The translations under genes were made by a program, and so were the position numbers. 8,848 nt of DNA from Bacteroidota bacterium (lineage in GTDB: Bacteria; Bacteroidota; Bacteroidia; Flavobacteriales; Flavobacteriaceae), in assembly GCA_023427845.1 (NCBI GenBank), contig JAEYZX010000140.1, positions 1 to 8,848 on the forward strand. Direction: 5' to 3'. The notes beneath the pieces were generated by a model. That model was not told where the DNA came from. It searched no databases and saw nothing but the letters and a program-made list of their open reading frames with translations. How positions within the stretch are numbered: position 1 is the stretch's first letter; every line of letters begins with the position of its first letter. Positions 1 through 5,814 of the stretch are shown one piece after another.

Positions 1-611
1 TAGCCACTCGCGAGATCGCCAATCAGGTTTTCGAGGTCTTTGACCATTTCGCGTATCAGCATCAGTAAAAACAGGAAAAATGCATGTGCGAAAATAACTT
101 CATAAAAATTCTTGTAATAAAACAGAATCGCAAAAAACGGAAGGATTGCCATCAGCACGGCCATGACATTTCCGATTACGACAAACTTTTTGATTTTATG
201 CGAGTAAAACCATATCAGGAAAATGTATGCCGAGAAAAACAGCACCGCCCGCCATGAAACAAACGCCGCAATAAAAACAACAAGAAAATTTAGTGAAAAA
301 TAGACGTACAGCTTCGTTTTTTGGCTCACCAGCCGATCGAGCATCGATTTTTGCGGCCTGTTGATCAGGTCTTTTTTGCTGTCGTAAAAATTGTTGATAA
401 TGTAGCCCGACGCAATAGTAAGTGAAGAAGCGAGTACGATCAGAAACAAATTGACATCCAAAACGACTTTAAGCGCAGGAACTTCAGGTGCCAGGATAAA
501 TATAGCCGATAAGTACTGCGCGAGAATGATAACGGGAATATTATAACCGCGCACGACAGAAAGCAAACTGATAATTTTCATTACAAGGAGTTTGTTCTTT
601 CTGCTGAGCAT
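1..611 (-). CDS. UbiA-family prenyltransferase, probable geranylgeranylglycerol-phosphate geranylgeranyltransferase type (3' end beyond window)
   Basis: This is an integral membrane prenyltransferase that would move a polyprenyl group from its diphosphate onto a lipid or aromatic acceptor in the cytoplasmic membrane. Reading from an ATG at 611, 203 codons are visible before the left edge, with no stop. Both aspartate-rich UbiA motifs are present: NNFYDSKKD at about residues 74-82 and DLENLIGD near residues 192-199. They are separated by strongly hydrophobic helices. A second in-frame ATG at 581 (MKIISLLSVVRGYN) is possible; I prefer 611 because the extra residues MLSRKNKLLV are basic and plausible as a cytoplasmic N-terminus. 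The gene follows mevalonate kinase on the same strand after a 90-nt G/C-skewed gap. Flavobacterial homologues in this setting are usually annotated as the archaeal-type ether-lipid enzyme. The acceptor cannot be read from sequence, and a menaquinone-type role is the main alternative. Confidence 0.85.
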   Translation of the reverse strand, partial: MLSRKNKLLVMKIISLLSVVRGYNIPVIILAQYLSAIFILAPEVPALKVVLDVNLFLIVLASSLTIASGYIINNFYDSKKDLINRPQKSMLDRLVSQKTKLYVYFSLNFLVVFIAAFVSWRAVLFFSAYIFLIWFYSHKIKKFVVIGNVMAVLMAILPFFAILFYYKNFYEVIFAHAFFLFLLMLIREMVKDLENLIGDLASG

Positions 612-622
612 CTCTTGGTGTA

Positions 623-656
623 GGGTATTGGGTTAGGGTGCAGGGCGCAGGTAGGG
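623..656 (+). repeat. G-rich intergenic tract with G-quadruplex pattern and three TAGGGT copies
   Basis: The gap 612-701 between mvaK1 and the UbiA gene holds GGG runs at 623-625, 630-632, 636-638, 643-645 and 654-656, with loops of 4, 3, 4 and 8 nt. The first four fit the standard G3N1-7 quadruplex pattern. The hexamer TAGGGT occurs three times (621-626, 634-639, 652-657). The G-rich strand is the plus strand, which is the template strand for the flanking minus-strand genes, so their transcript would be C-rich here. No coding potential or promoter is apparent in the gap. Confidence 0.6.
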
Positions 657-701
657 TTCCAGATAGTAGGTCCAGGAACTACCGCTGCTGTAGTGCCTTG
701 T

Positions 702-1640
702 CTAGAAATGGTAAACCACTTCCAACTTGTAGTCCTTCAATGACTCCTGGGCTTTTTCGAGGTCTTCGGTAAAACCGAGAATGTAACCGCCACCGCCTGA
801 TCCGCAAAGTTTCAGGTAGTAATCATTGGTGTCGATTCCCTTTTGCCAGATGCCGTGGAATTGCTCCGGGATCATCGGCTTAAAATTGTTAAGCACCACT
901 TTTGAAAGTTCCTTGGTATTTGTAAACAACGATTTCACGTCGCCGTGGAGGAAATTCTCGATGCAGGCATCGGTATACTTTACGAACTGATTTTTAACCA
1001 TCGCGCGGAAGCCTTTGTCCTTGAGGTTTTCCATGAAGATGCTGACCATCGGAGCCGTTTCTTTAACCATTCCGCTGTCGAGCAAAAACACTGCCCCTTT
1101 TCCCGAGAGGCTTTGCGTCGGAATTCCGGTCGCTTCGATATTGTCGTGCGAATTGATCAGGATCGGAATGCTGAGATAGCTGTTCAACGGATCCAGGCCT
1201 GAACTCGTGCCATGGAAAAACGATTCCATCTTTGAAAAAATCTGCTTTAATTTCAAAAGTTTTTCACGCGTCAGGTTTTCAAGAACCGTAATCTTATCGT
1301 TTGCATATTGGTCATAAATCGCCGCCACAAGCGCGCCGCTGCTTCCAATTCCGTATCCTTGCGGAATGCTCGAATCAAAATACATTCCCGCATCCACATC
1401 GGCATTGAGCGCTTCAAGATCGAATGTCACCAACTCAGGTTCTTCGATCTGTATGTTTTGAAGATGCGATACAAACCGTCGCAGACTGGCGTTTGATTTT
1501 TTGGCTTCGTCGGTATCGCTGCCGCTCATCTTAAGCGCGCCTTTGAAGAAGTTATAAGGAATCGAAAGCCCACGTGAACCTTTGTTGATCGCGTGTTCCC
1601 CGAAAAGCAGGATTTTTGAGTAAAATAGAGGACCTTTCAT
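702..1640 (-). CDS. mvaK1: mevalonate kinase (GHMP kinase superfamily)
   Basis: The predicted cytosolic enzyme (312 aa) phosphorylates mevalonate to 5-phosphomevalonate with ATP. GHMP motifs appear in order: KILLFGEHA at residues 9-17 (motif 1), PQGYGIGSSGAL at 93-104 (the phosphate-binding loop, motif 2), HGTSSGLD at 143-150 with the likely catalytic Asp150 and, earlier, Glu139 (as in mevalonate kinases, where this reads HGTPSGID), and KLCGSGGGGY at 277-286 (motif 3). Length is normal for the short bacterial forms. The start codon directly abuts the AT-rich inverted repeat of the upstream segment, so its translation-initiation region is made of repeat sequence with no Shine-Dalgarno match. 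Together with mvaD upstream and the prenyltransferase downstream it forms an isoprenoid operon. Another GHMP small-molecule kinase is the alternative, but the HGTxSGxD signature and the neighbours favour mevalonate kinase. Confidence 0.9.
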   Translation of the reverse strand: MKGPLFYSKILLFGEHAINKGSRGLSIPYNFFKGALKMSGSDTDEAKKSNASLRRFVSHLQNIQIEEPELVTFDLEALNADVDAGMYFDSSIPQGYGIGSSGALVAAIYDQYANDKITVLENLTREKLLKLKQIFSKMESFFHGTSSGLDPLNSYLSIPILINSHDNIEATGIPTQSLSGKGAVFLLDSGMVKETAPMVSIFMENLKDKGFRAMVKNQFVKYTDACIENFLHGDVKSLFTNTKELSKVVLNNFKPMIPEQFHGIWQKGIDTNDYYLKLCGSGGGGYILGFTEDLEKAQESLKDYKLEVVYHF

Positions 1641-1674
1641 TTAATTAATAATTGACAATTAATAATTAATAATT
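1640..1674. repeat. left 35-bp inverted terminal repeat made of AATTRTY heptads
   Basis: Read on the minus strand this is five consecutive 7-bp units: AATTATT, AATTATT, AATTGTC, AATTATT, AATTAAA. It matches the array at 2059-2093, read on the plus strand, at 32 of 35 positions, making an inverted pair. The differences fall at positions 7, 14 and 21, each the last base of a heptad. The inner edge supplies two bases of the four-helix-bundle stop codon, and the outer edge supplies the A of the mvaK1 ATG. Confidence 0.9.
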
Positions 1675-2023
1675 ATTTGTTTTTCGATGTGATGATGATG
1701 CTCGTAAGTAGCCGCAGTAGCTCTTCATTTTTTGATTTCAGAATTGAATATTCTTCTTGATCCATGTAATCTGAATGATATAGTAAATCTAACCAATATT
1801 CCGTTTCGTTTGCTTCTTTTAAAGCAATTGATAACTTATGGATGAAATCAGGTTTACTTTCCGCATGTTCGGCCTCCCTAACATTTGATCCAATCGATGT
1901 TCCTGCACGCAGTAATTGTTTGGACATAACAAACTCCTTTTTATCGTTTGTCAGCCTTTTATATTGTGCAACAATATTCATAGCAAAGGTAAAACTTCTG
2001 ACCCTTATAATGTTCTCCTTCAT
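1673..2023 (-). CDS. four-helix-bundle protein, 23S rRNA intervening-sequence (IVP) family
   Basis: A small, soluble, mostly helical protein of 116 aa from the ATG at 2023 (starting MKENIIRVRSFTF). The features typical of the four-helix-bundle/IVP family are visible: an N-terminal helix with FTFAMNIVAQYKRL, then QLLRAGTSIGSNVREAEHAES, then FIHKLSIALKEANETEYWLDLL and a C-terminal helix rich in Glu and Leu. The SIGSNVREA segment is the family's most recognisable stretch. A longer reading from TTG at 2053 is possible but its first codons lie in the repeat array, so I chose the ATG. Related proteins are encoded in 23S rRNA insertions and, as Avd, with diversity-generating retroelements, where they bind nucleic acid. 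The biochemical role of stand-alone copies is unknown. It separates two mevalonate genes with no evident functional link to them. No own promoter is recognisable. Confidence 0.85.
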   Translation of the reverse strand: MKENIIRVRSFTFAMNIVAQYKRLTNDKKEFVMSKQLLRAGTSIGSNVREAEHAESKPDFIHKLSIALKEANETEYWLDLLYHSDYMDQEEYSILKSKNEELLRLLTSIIITSKNK

Positions 2024-2041
2024 TACTTTATTTTTAATCCC

Positions 2042-2093
2042 ATCAATTATCAATTATCAATTATCAATTATCAATTGTTAATTATTAATTAAA
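2042..2093. repeat. right heptad array: five perfect ATCAATT copies plus the 35-bp inverted repeat arm
   Basis: Five perfect tandem copies of ATCAATT span 2042-2076. In the AATTATC register the array continues through AATTGTT, AATTATT and AATTAAA to 2093. Positions 2059-2093 are the inverted partner of 1640-1674. The outer part overlaps the mvaD 3' end (Leu360-Asn363 and the stop codon), and the inner end lies about 20 nt upstream of the four-helix-bundle ATG. Perfect short tandem copies like these are prone to slippage, so copy number may vary between strains. Confidence 0.9.
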
Positions 2094-3169
2094 CGCGCTC
2101 CATCTCCCACCTCATCCACTATGTACTGTCCGTCCTGGCAGAACTTCGCAAGATCCGTTGCAATGAAATCCAATACTTTTTCCTTAACGTTTTCGGGAAA
2201 CAATACATGAACGTTTGCGCCGGCGTCGAGCGTAAAGCAAACCGGCGTATTGGTTTCGCGCCTGAATTCCCATATCCGGTTGATAATTTTAAGCGTGTTG
2301 GGTTTCATAAGCATATAGTACGGACGCGAGGTCATCATCATTGAATGTAAAGTAAGTGCCTCACTCTCGACAATGGCAATGAATTCCGAAATGTCGCCTT
2401 CCTGCATGGCATTATCCAATTTCGACAGATTCGCGTGCGCCTGCGCAAACCGCGTCTCGGCATAAGGATGATCGTACATCAATTCGTGCCCCACCGTGCT
2501 CGAAACCTGTTTCTCTCCTTTATCGACAAGCAATATCGCATCAAGACAATGCATGAACACCGGATGGATTTCTTTTTTGTAAGGAACGCCATACAGATTC
2601 GAACTTCCGTCAATCCCGGCATGTTCGCCCCAAACCACAATGGGCCCCAAAACGCTACGGCACGCGCTTCCCGAACCAAGCCTTGCTAGAAACGATGCTT
2701 TTCGATAGAAATATTCATCGGTCATTTCAGGATGCAATACTTTTTCGATGCTCATGAAATTTAACGCCAACGCGGCCATTGCCGATGCCGACGACGCAAT
2801 TCCCGAGCTGTGCGGAAAGGTGTTCTGTGTCTCGATTGTAAAATGGTAATCGGTCAAAAATGGAAGATAGGCATGAATTCGTTCAAACAACCGCGCCACC
2901 TTTGGTTTGAAACTTTCCTTTGGCTCGCCGTTAAATATAAGTTCGAACGAAAATTCGTCATTCGGATCCGGCTTGCGCTCAAAACTCAGTTTTGTGATGG
3001 TCTTGCAATTGGTCAGCGTAAAACTCAACGATGGGTTCGCCGGGATCTGATGCGGCTTTTTTCCCCAATATTTGATGAGTGCAATATTGCTTGGCGCGCT
3101 CCATTCAAAGCTTCCGTTGTCAACCTCTGCAGTATATTTTTTAGGAACAAAATCGTTTTCTGTTGTCAT
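2078..3169 (-). CDS. mvaD: diphosphomevalonate decarboxylase
   Basis: The predicted cytosolic GHMP-fold enzyme (363 aa) converts mevalonate 5-diphosphate to isopentenyl diphosphate, using ATP and releasing CO2. Family signatures are clear: SNIALIKYWGK at residues 27-37, the phosphate-binding PHSSGIASSASA at 119-130, GSGSACRS at 165-172 and DAGANVHVLF at 315-324. The Lys33, Arg171 and Asp315 positions correspond to the conserved active-site triad of true diphosphomevalonate decarboxylases, arguing against a mevalonate-3-kinase or phosphomevalonate decarboxylase variant. The ATG at 3169 sits 13 nt after a TATCTTTG promoter box, so it is probably the first gene of the operon. Oddly, the last four residues (LINN) and the stop codon are encoded by the inverted repeat of the adjoining element, suggesting the natural C-terminus was replaced. 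The core is intact, so activity is expected to be kept. Confidence 0.95.
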   Translation of the reverse strand: MTTENDFVPKKYTAEVDNGSFEWSAPSNIALIKYWGKKPHQIPANPSLSFTLTNCKTITKLSFERKPDPNDEFSFELIFNGEPKESFKPKVARLFERIHAYLPFLTDYHFTIETQNTFPHSSGIASSASAMAALALNFMSIEKVLHPEMTDEYFYRKASFLARLGSGSACRSVLGPIVVWGEHAGIDGSSNLYGVPYKKEIHPVFMHCLDAILLVDKGEKQVSSTVGHELMYDHPYAETRFAQAHANLSKLDNAMQEGDISEFIAIVESEALTLHSMMMTSRPYYMLMKPNTLKIINRIWEFRRETNTPVCFTLDAGANVHVLFPENVKEKVLDFIATDLAKFCQDGQYIVDEVGDGARLINN

Positions 3170-3182
3170 AAAAATCTTTTGG

Positions 3183-3190
3183 CAAAGATA
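3183..3190 (-). promoter_or_regulatory. Bacteroidota-type -7 promoter box for the mevalonate operon
   Basis: The minus strand reads TATCTTTG, a full match to the TAnnTTTG consensus of the Bacteroidota housekeeping sigma factor. It lies 13 nt before the mvaD ATG, which would give a very short 5' leader. No convincing TTG box was found at the usual 17-21 nt further upstream, so the call rests on the -7 element alone. Confidence 0.55.
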
Positions 3191-3243
3191 CGTTTTACAA
3201 ATTGATGCCGCGAATTCACTTAAAAAGCAATTGACATACCCCG

Positions 3244-3277
3244 TTGCGAGGGAAATTGCCTTGCATAAATAATTTTA
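3244..3277 (+). promoter_or_regulatory. weak candidate promoter for tspO
   Basis: A TTG at 3244-3246 and TAATTTTA at 3270-3277 resemble the Bacteroidota -33/-7 pair, but the spacing is 23 nt, longer than usual, and the -7 box ends in A instead of G. It would give a leader of roughly 40 nt before the tspO ATG. It is the best candidate seen on this strand in the divergent region 3170-3322, but remains doubtful. Confidence 0.2.
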
Positions 3278-3322
3278 GTTGCGACTTTATCAATCGAAAT
3301 GCTTAAATTTAAATAAAAAAAG

Positions 3323-3799
3323 ATGAACAAATACGTAAAAATCGCGCAGTTCGTATCGCTGTGCCTGATAGTGGGCTGGCTGTCGAGTTACGCCACCGAA
3401 AGCAATAACGATGTCTGGTATCCTACTTTAGAAAAGCCTTCATTCAATCCACCTTCGTGGGTTTTTGGACCGGTTTGGACCATTTTGTACATAATGATGG
3501 GAATAGCCGCGGGAATCATCTGGTCAAAAATCGACACCCAACGTGAAACCGTCAAAAATGCGCTGATGTTTTTCGGAATTCAGCTCGCGCTTAATGCATT
3601 GTGGTCAATATTGTTCTTCGGACTCAAAAACCCGCTGTTAGCCTTGATCGAAATCATTATCCTATGGCTGCTGATTTACGAAACCTACATCAAATTCAGT
3701 AAAATCGACAAAACCTCGGGCTATCTGCTGATCCCGTACCTGCTTTGGGTTGCGTTTGCTTTTGCACTGAATGCCAGCATTTGGTGGCTCAACCGATAA
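3323..3799 (+). CDS. tspO: TspO/MBR family tryptophan-rich membrane protein
   Basis: A 158-aa integral membrane protein of the TspO/translocator (peripheral benzodiazepine receptor) family, members of which bind porphyrins and sterol-like ligands and act in stress or tetrapyrrole-related regulation. Five hydrophobic segments are visible at about residues 8-25, 46-67, 78-99, 104-122 and 132-156, the number expected for the family. The hallmark loop WYPTLEKPSFNPPSWVFGP occupies residues 32-50, followed by VWTILYIMMG. NALWSILFF (91-99) and the tryptophan-rich C-terminal ALNASIWWLN also fit. Length is normal. The ATG at 3323 is preceded by an A-rich leader, as usual in this phylum. It is transcribed away from mvaD and converges on the flavoprotein gene. 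The physiological ligand here is not known. The adjacency to isoprenoid synthesis is suggestive but unproven. Confidence 0.93.
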   Translation: MNKYVKIAQFVSLCLIVGWLSSYATESNNDVWYPTLEKPSFNPPSWVFGPVWTILYIMMGIAAGIIWSKIDTQRETVKNALMFFGIQLALNALWSILFFGLKNPLLALIEIIILWLLIYETYIKFSKIDKTSGYLLIPYLLWVAFAFALNASIWWLNR

Positions 3800-3803
3800 T
3801 TTT

Positions 3804-3890
3804 GGGCGTGCCCCAAGGGTCGCGCTTTCCGCTGTATCTTTTGCTGCTCCTTGCGTCGCTGCAAAAGGATGTCGCTGCAATCGCTCACGC
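3804..3890. repeat. intergenic structured repeat between convergent genes
   Basis: This 87-bp GC-rich segment starts 5 nt after the tspO stop and ends 33 nt before the flavoprotein stop. It is bounded by GCGTG (3806-3810) and its complement CACGC (3886-3890). Inside, CTTTTGC (3838-3844) pairs with GCAAAAG (3861-3867), and CCC/GGG (3811-3813, 3817-3819) can form a small hairpin. The similar decamers CGCTGTATC (3830-3838) and CGCTGCAATC (3873-3882) flank the central stem. From memory, closely similar segments recur between genes in Flavobacterium genomes, often with GCGTT/AACGC ends. That recurrence cannot be checked here. There is no coding potential. It could act as a bidirectional 3'-end structure, though no T-tract follows it. 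Confidence 0.55.
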
Positions 3891-3923
3891 GGTGACCTCT
3901 TAATTACATATGCTTCGTTCCAG

Positions 3924-5141
3924 TTATGTTCCGGCAATATGCGAAGCCGCAATAAATCCGCTTGTCCATGCATTCTGGAAATTGAAACCACCCGTAATCG
4001 CATCGATATTCACGATCTCGCCTGCAAAATAGAGGTTGTCATGAAGCTTGCTCTGCATCGTCTTGAAGTTGATTTCGCGAAGGTCGATTCCGCCTGCAGT
4101 CACGAATTCTTCCTTGAACGTACTTTTGCCATTCACGTGAAAAATGCCATTGGTTAATTGACCCGCGAGATCCTGAAGTTGTTTTTTCGATAAATCGGCC
4201 CATTTAGTTTCAGCTAAGACTCCCGATGCGAGCGCCAGGCTTTCCCACAACCGGTTTGGAAAATCAAATGGCGATTTTTTGGAAACGGTCTTTTTTGAAT
4301 GTTCGGATTTTAATTCTTTCAATAGCTGAACCGCATCTTCGGTATCGATATCATTGAGCCAGTTGACGAAAATTTGAAACTGATAGTTTTTATCGTGTAA
4401 CGTTCTTGCGCCCCATGCCGATAATTTCAATATTGCAGGACCGCTCATTCCCCAGTGCGTCACCAACAGCGGTCCGCTTGCCATCAGTTTAGTGTTTTTC
4501 ACCCGTACCGTAGCTTGGGCTGAAACACCGGGCAGTTCCTTGATTCTGGGATCTTTTATGTTAAACGTGAACAGCGACGGAACCGGCGGCACAATGGTGT
4601 GTCCGAACGATTCAAGCAATTCCCAAATTTTAGGATTGCTGCCGGTTGCCATTATCAGTTTTTCGCAAGTGAATTTTGCCGATGGCGTGTCGAGCTTCCA
4701 AACATCGGTGCTTTTAAAAACAGACTGCACACTTTGGCCTGTCAGTACGTCAATTTTTAATTGCTTGGCCGATTCCGTAAAACAGTCGATAATCGTTTGC
4801 GACGAATTCGATACGGGAAACATCCGGCCGTCGTCCTCAATTTTCAACTCGACTCCGTGTTTTTCAAACCACTCGATCGTATCGCCTGAGGCAAATTGGT
4901 GAAAAGGTCCACGCAATTCCTTTTCCCCACGAGGATAAAATTTCACGAGTTCGTTTGGTTCGAAACACGCATGCGTCACATTGCAACGGCCGCCACCAGA
5001 GATCCTGACTTTAGTGAGCACTTCTTTACCGCGTTCAAGAATCGCAATTTTGAATTTCGGATTTCGCTCGGCAATATTGATTGCAGTAAAGAATCCGGCT
5101 GCGCCGCCGCCAACAATAAGTATGTCGTAGTGCTGCGTCAT
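3924..5141 (-). CDS. NAD(P)/FAD-dependent oxidoreductase, BaiN/HI0933 (YhiN) family
   Basis: A 405-aa cytosolic flavoprotein of the HI0933/YhiN/BaiN group, whose physiological substrates are mostly unknown (some members are annotated as aminoacetone oxidase or bile-acid reductase). An N-terminal Rossmann dinucleotide-binding motif, DILIVGGGAAG, covers residues 6-16. It is followed by the family signature KVRISGGGRCNVTH at 44-57, GRMFPVSNSSQT at 105-116, MATGSNP at 164-170, THWGMSGP at 228-235 and the C-terminal FAD-contacting stretch FAGEIVNIDAITGGFNFQNA at 372-391. Length is typical and no motif is broken. The start codon overlaps the stop of the upstream phosphodiesterase gene as ATGA, implying translational coupling and co-transcription. 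It is the last gene of the right-hand minus-strand unit. Family assignment is firm; the reaction is not known. Confidence 0.92.
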   Translation of the reverse strand: MTQHYDILIVGGGAAGFFTAINIAERNPKFKIAILERGKEVLTKVRISGGGRCNVTHACFEPNELVKFYPRGEKELRGPFHQFASGDTIEWFEKHGVELKIEDDGRMFPVSNSSQTIIDCFTESAKQLKIDVLTGQSVQSVFKSTDVWKLDTPSAKFTCEKLIMATGSNPKIWELLESFGHTIVPPVPSLFTFNIKDPRIKELPGVSAQATVRVKNTKLMASGPLLVTHWGMSGPAILKLSAWGARTLHDKNYQFQIFVNWLNDIDTEDAVQLLKELKSEHSKKTVSKKSPFDFPNRLWESLALASGVLAETKWADLSKKQLQDLAGQLTNGIFHVNGKSTFKEEFVTAGGIDLREINFKTMQSKLHDNLYFAGEIVNIDAITGGFNFQNAWTSGFIAASHIAGT

Positions 5142-5806
5142 AATCGGTCGGGATAATCGGTTATGATTCCGTTTACATGGTACGATTTTACACGTTCTAT
5201 ATCTTCGGGTTCGTTAACTGTCCACGTCATTACTTCAAATCCTTGCTGCTGCATTTTCAATGTTTTTTGTTTGTCAAGTAAGTGGAAATACGGATGAATG
5301 GTTTCGGCGTTTATAAACTTTGAAAATCCGATTGCAAGATCGAGATCGGTTGCGGTAAGTACGCCGACCGGGATTTTCGGGTTTTGATCGCGAACCTGTT
5401 GCAAAGCATTCCAATTGAATGACGAAAGCAAAAATTGCTTATATTTCCAGCCCTTACCCTGAACAAAATCTTCGATGATTTTGAGCACGGGAACAGCAGT
5501 TCCGTCACCTTTTAATTCGATATTCACCAAAGCCTTTCGATCAACCAGGTGAAGCACTTCATAAAGTGACGGAACTAAATTTCCACTAAAACTTTTGATT
5601 TCGGCCAAAGTTAATGCATTGACTGTGCCGGTTCCGATCGTGGTACGGTCAACAGTTTCATCGTGGATTACCACAATTTGTCCGTCGGAACTGCAGTGGA
5701 CGTCGAGCTCGATTCCGTCTGCATTCATTTCAAGCGCTTTTCGGAAACTTTGCAATGTATTTTCGGGTTCGTATGCCGAGGCGCCCCGGTGCGCAATTTT
5801 GATCAT
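5138..5806 (-). CDS. glycerophosphodiester phosphodiesterase, cytoplasmic
   Basis: The enzyme (222 aa) hydrolyses glycerophosphodiesters from phospholipid turnover to glycerol 3-phosphate and an alcohol, using a divalent metal. GDPD signatures are present: AHRGASAYEPENT at residues 5-17 (His6, Arg7, Glu15), the metal-binding IELDVH at 32-37 (Glu33, Asp35), VVIHDETVDRTT at 45-56 with catalytic His48, the NIELKG strand at 95-100 (Glu97, Lys99) and the C-terminal GIITDYP. There is no signal peptide, so a cytosolic UgpQ-like role is more likely than a periplasmic GlpQ role. The gene starts 8 nt after the GH13 stop and overlaps the flavoprotein start by 4 nt (ATGA). Its link to starch hydrolases is positional only. 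Substrate preference cannot be read from the sequence. Confidence 0.93.
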   Translation of the reverse strand: MIKIAHRGASAYEPENTLQSFRKALEMNADGIELDVHCSSDGQIVVIHDETVDRTTIGTGTVNALTLAEIKSFSGNLVPSLYEVLHLVDRKALVNIELKGDGTAVPVLKIIEDFVQGKGWKYKQFLLSSFNWNALQQVRDQNPKIPVGVLTATDLDLAIGFSKFINAETIHPYFHLLDKQKTLKMQQQGFEVMTWTVNEPEDIERVKSYHVNGIITDYPDRL

Positions 5807-5814
5807 GCGCGAAA

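Larger units (their letters stand above)
1640..2093 (-). mobile_element. putative 454-bp inserted element: inverted heptad repeats flanking a four-helix-bundle gene
   Basis: The segment between mvaD and mvaK1 is bounded by the 35-bp inverted repeats at 1640-1674 and 2059-2093 and carries one small gene of the family found inside 23S rRNA intervening sequences. It is far more AT-rich than the flanks. No transposase is encoded and no clear target-site duplication is visible (left flank CTTTCA, right flank CGCGCTCC). In the minus-strand transcript the arms could pair over 35 positions, with two of the three differences becoming G-U wobbles and one a C-A mismatch. Calling it a mobile or acquired element is inference from architecture; it could instead be a resident gene with flanking slippage repeats. 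Confidence 0.5.

Noticed and set aside
655..681. GTTCC/GGAAC inverted repeat after the G-rich tract, considered as a terminator of the mevalonate operon.
   Set aside because: Only five base pairs with a loop of about 14 nt and no T-run on the minus strand; too weak to call.
2024..2053. Start of the four-helix-bundle gene at TTG 2053, ten residues longer.
   Set aside because: It begins within the tandem heptamer array, uses a rare start, and adds residues not typical of the family. The ATG at 2023 gives the usual MKEN-like N-terminus.
2042..2076. Tandem copies considered as a CRISPR array or iteron origin.
   Set aside because: Units are 7 bp without spacers, there are no cas or rep genes, and the AT-rich heptads are explained by the inverted terminal repeats.
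1634..2101. Target-site duplication flanking the inverted-repeat element.
   Set aside because: The bases outside the two repeats (CTTTCA on the left, CGCGCTCC on the right) share no direct repeat, so none is claimed.
3838..3867. Hairpin CTTTTGC/GCAAAAG considered as an intrinsic terminator for tspO.
   Set aside because: The stem is only 7 bp with a 16-nt loop and no T-tract follows on either strand, so a standard intrinsic terminator is not supported.
3804..3890. The GC-rich structured segment considered as a tRNA or tmRNA fragment.
   Set aside because: No T-loop GTTC motif, no cloverleaf spacing and no CCA end; the arms do not fit tRNA geometry.
3662..4157. Overlapping frames on both strands across the tspO end and intergenic repeat (113 and 128 aa).
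   Set aside because: They overlap two well-supported genes, have arginine/cysteine-rich composition without family motifs, and run through the structured repeat.
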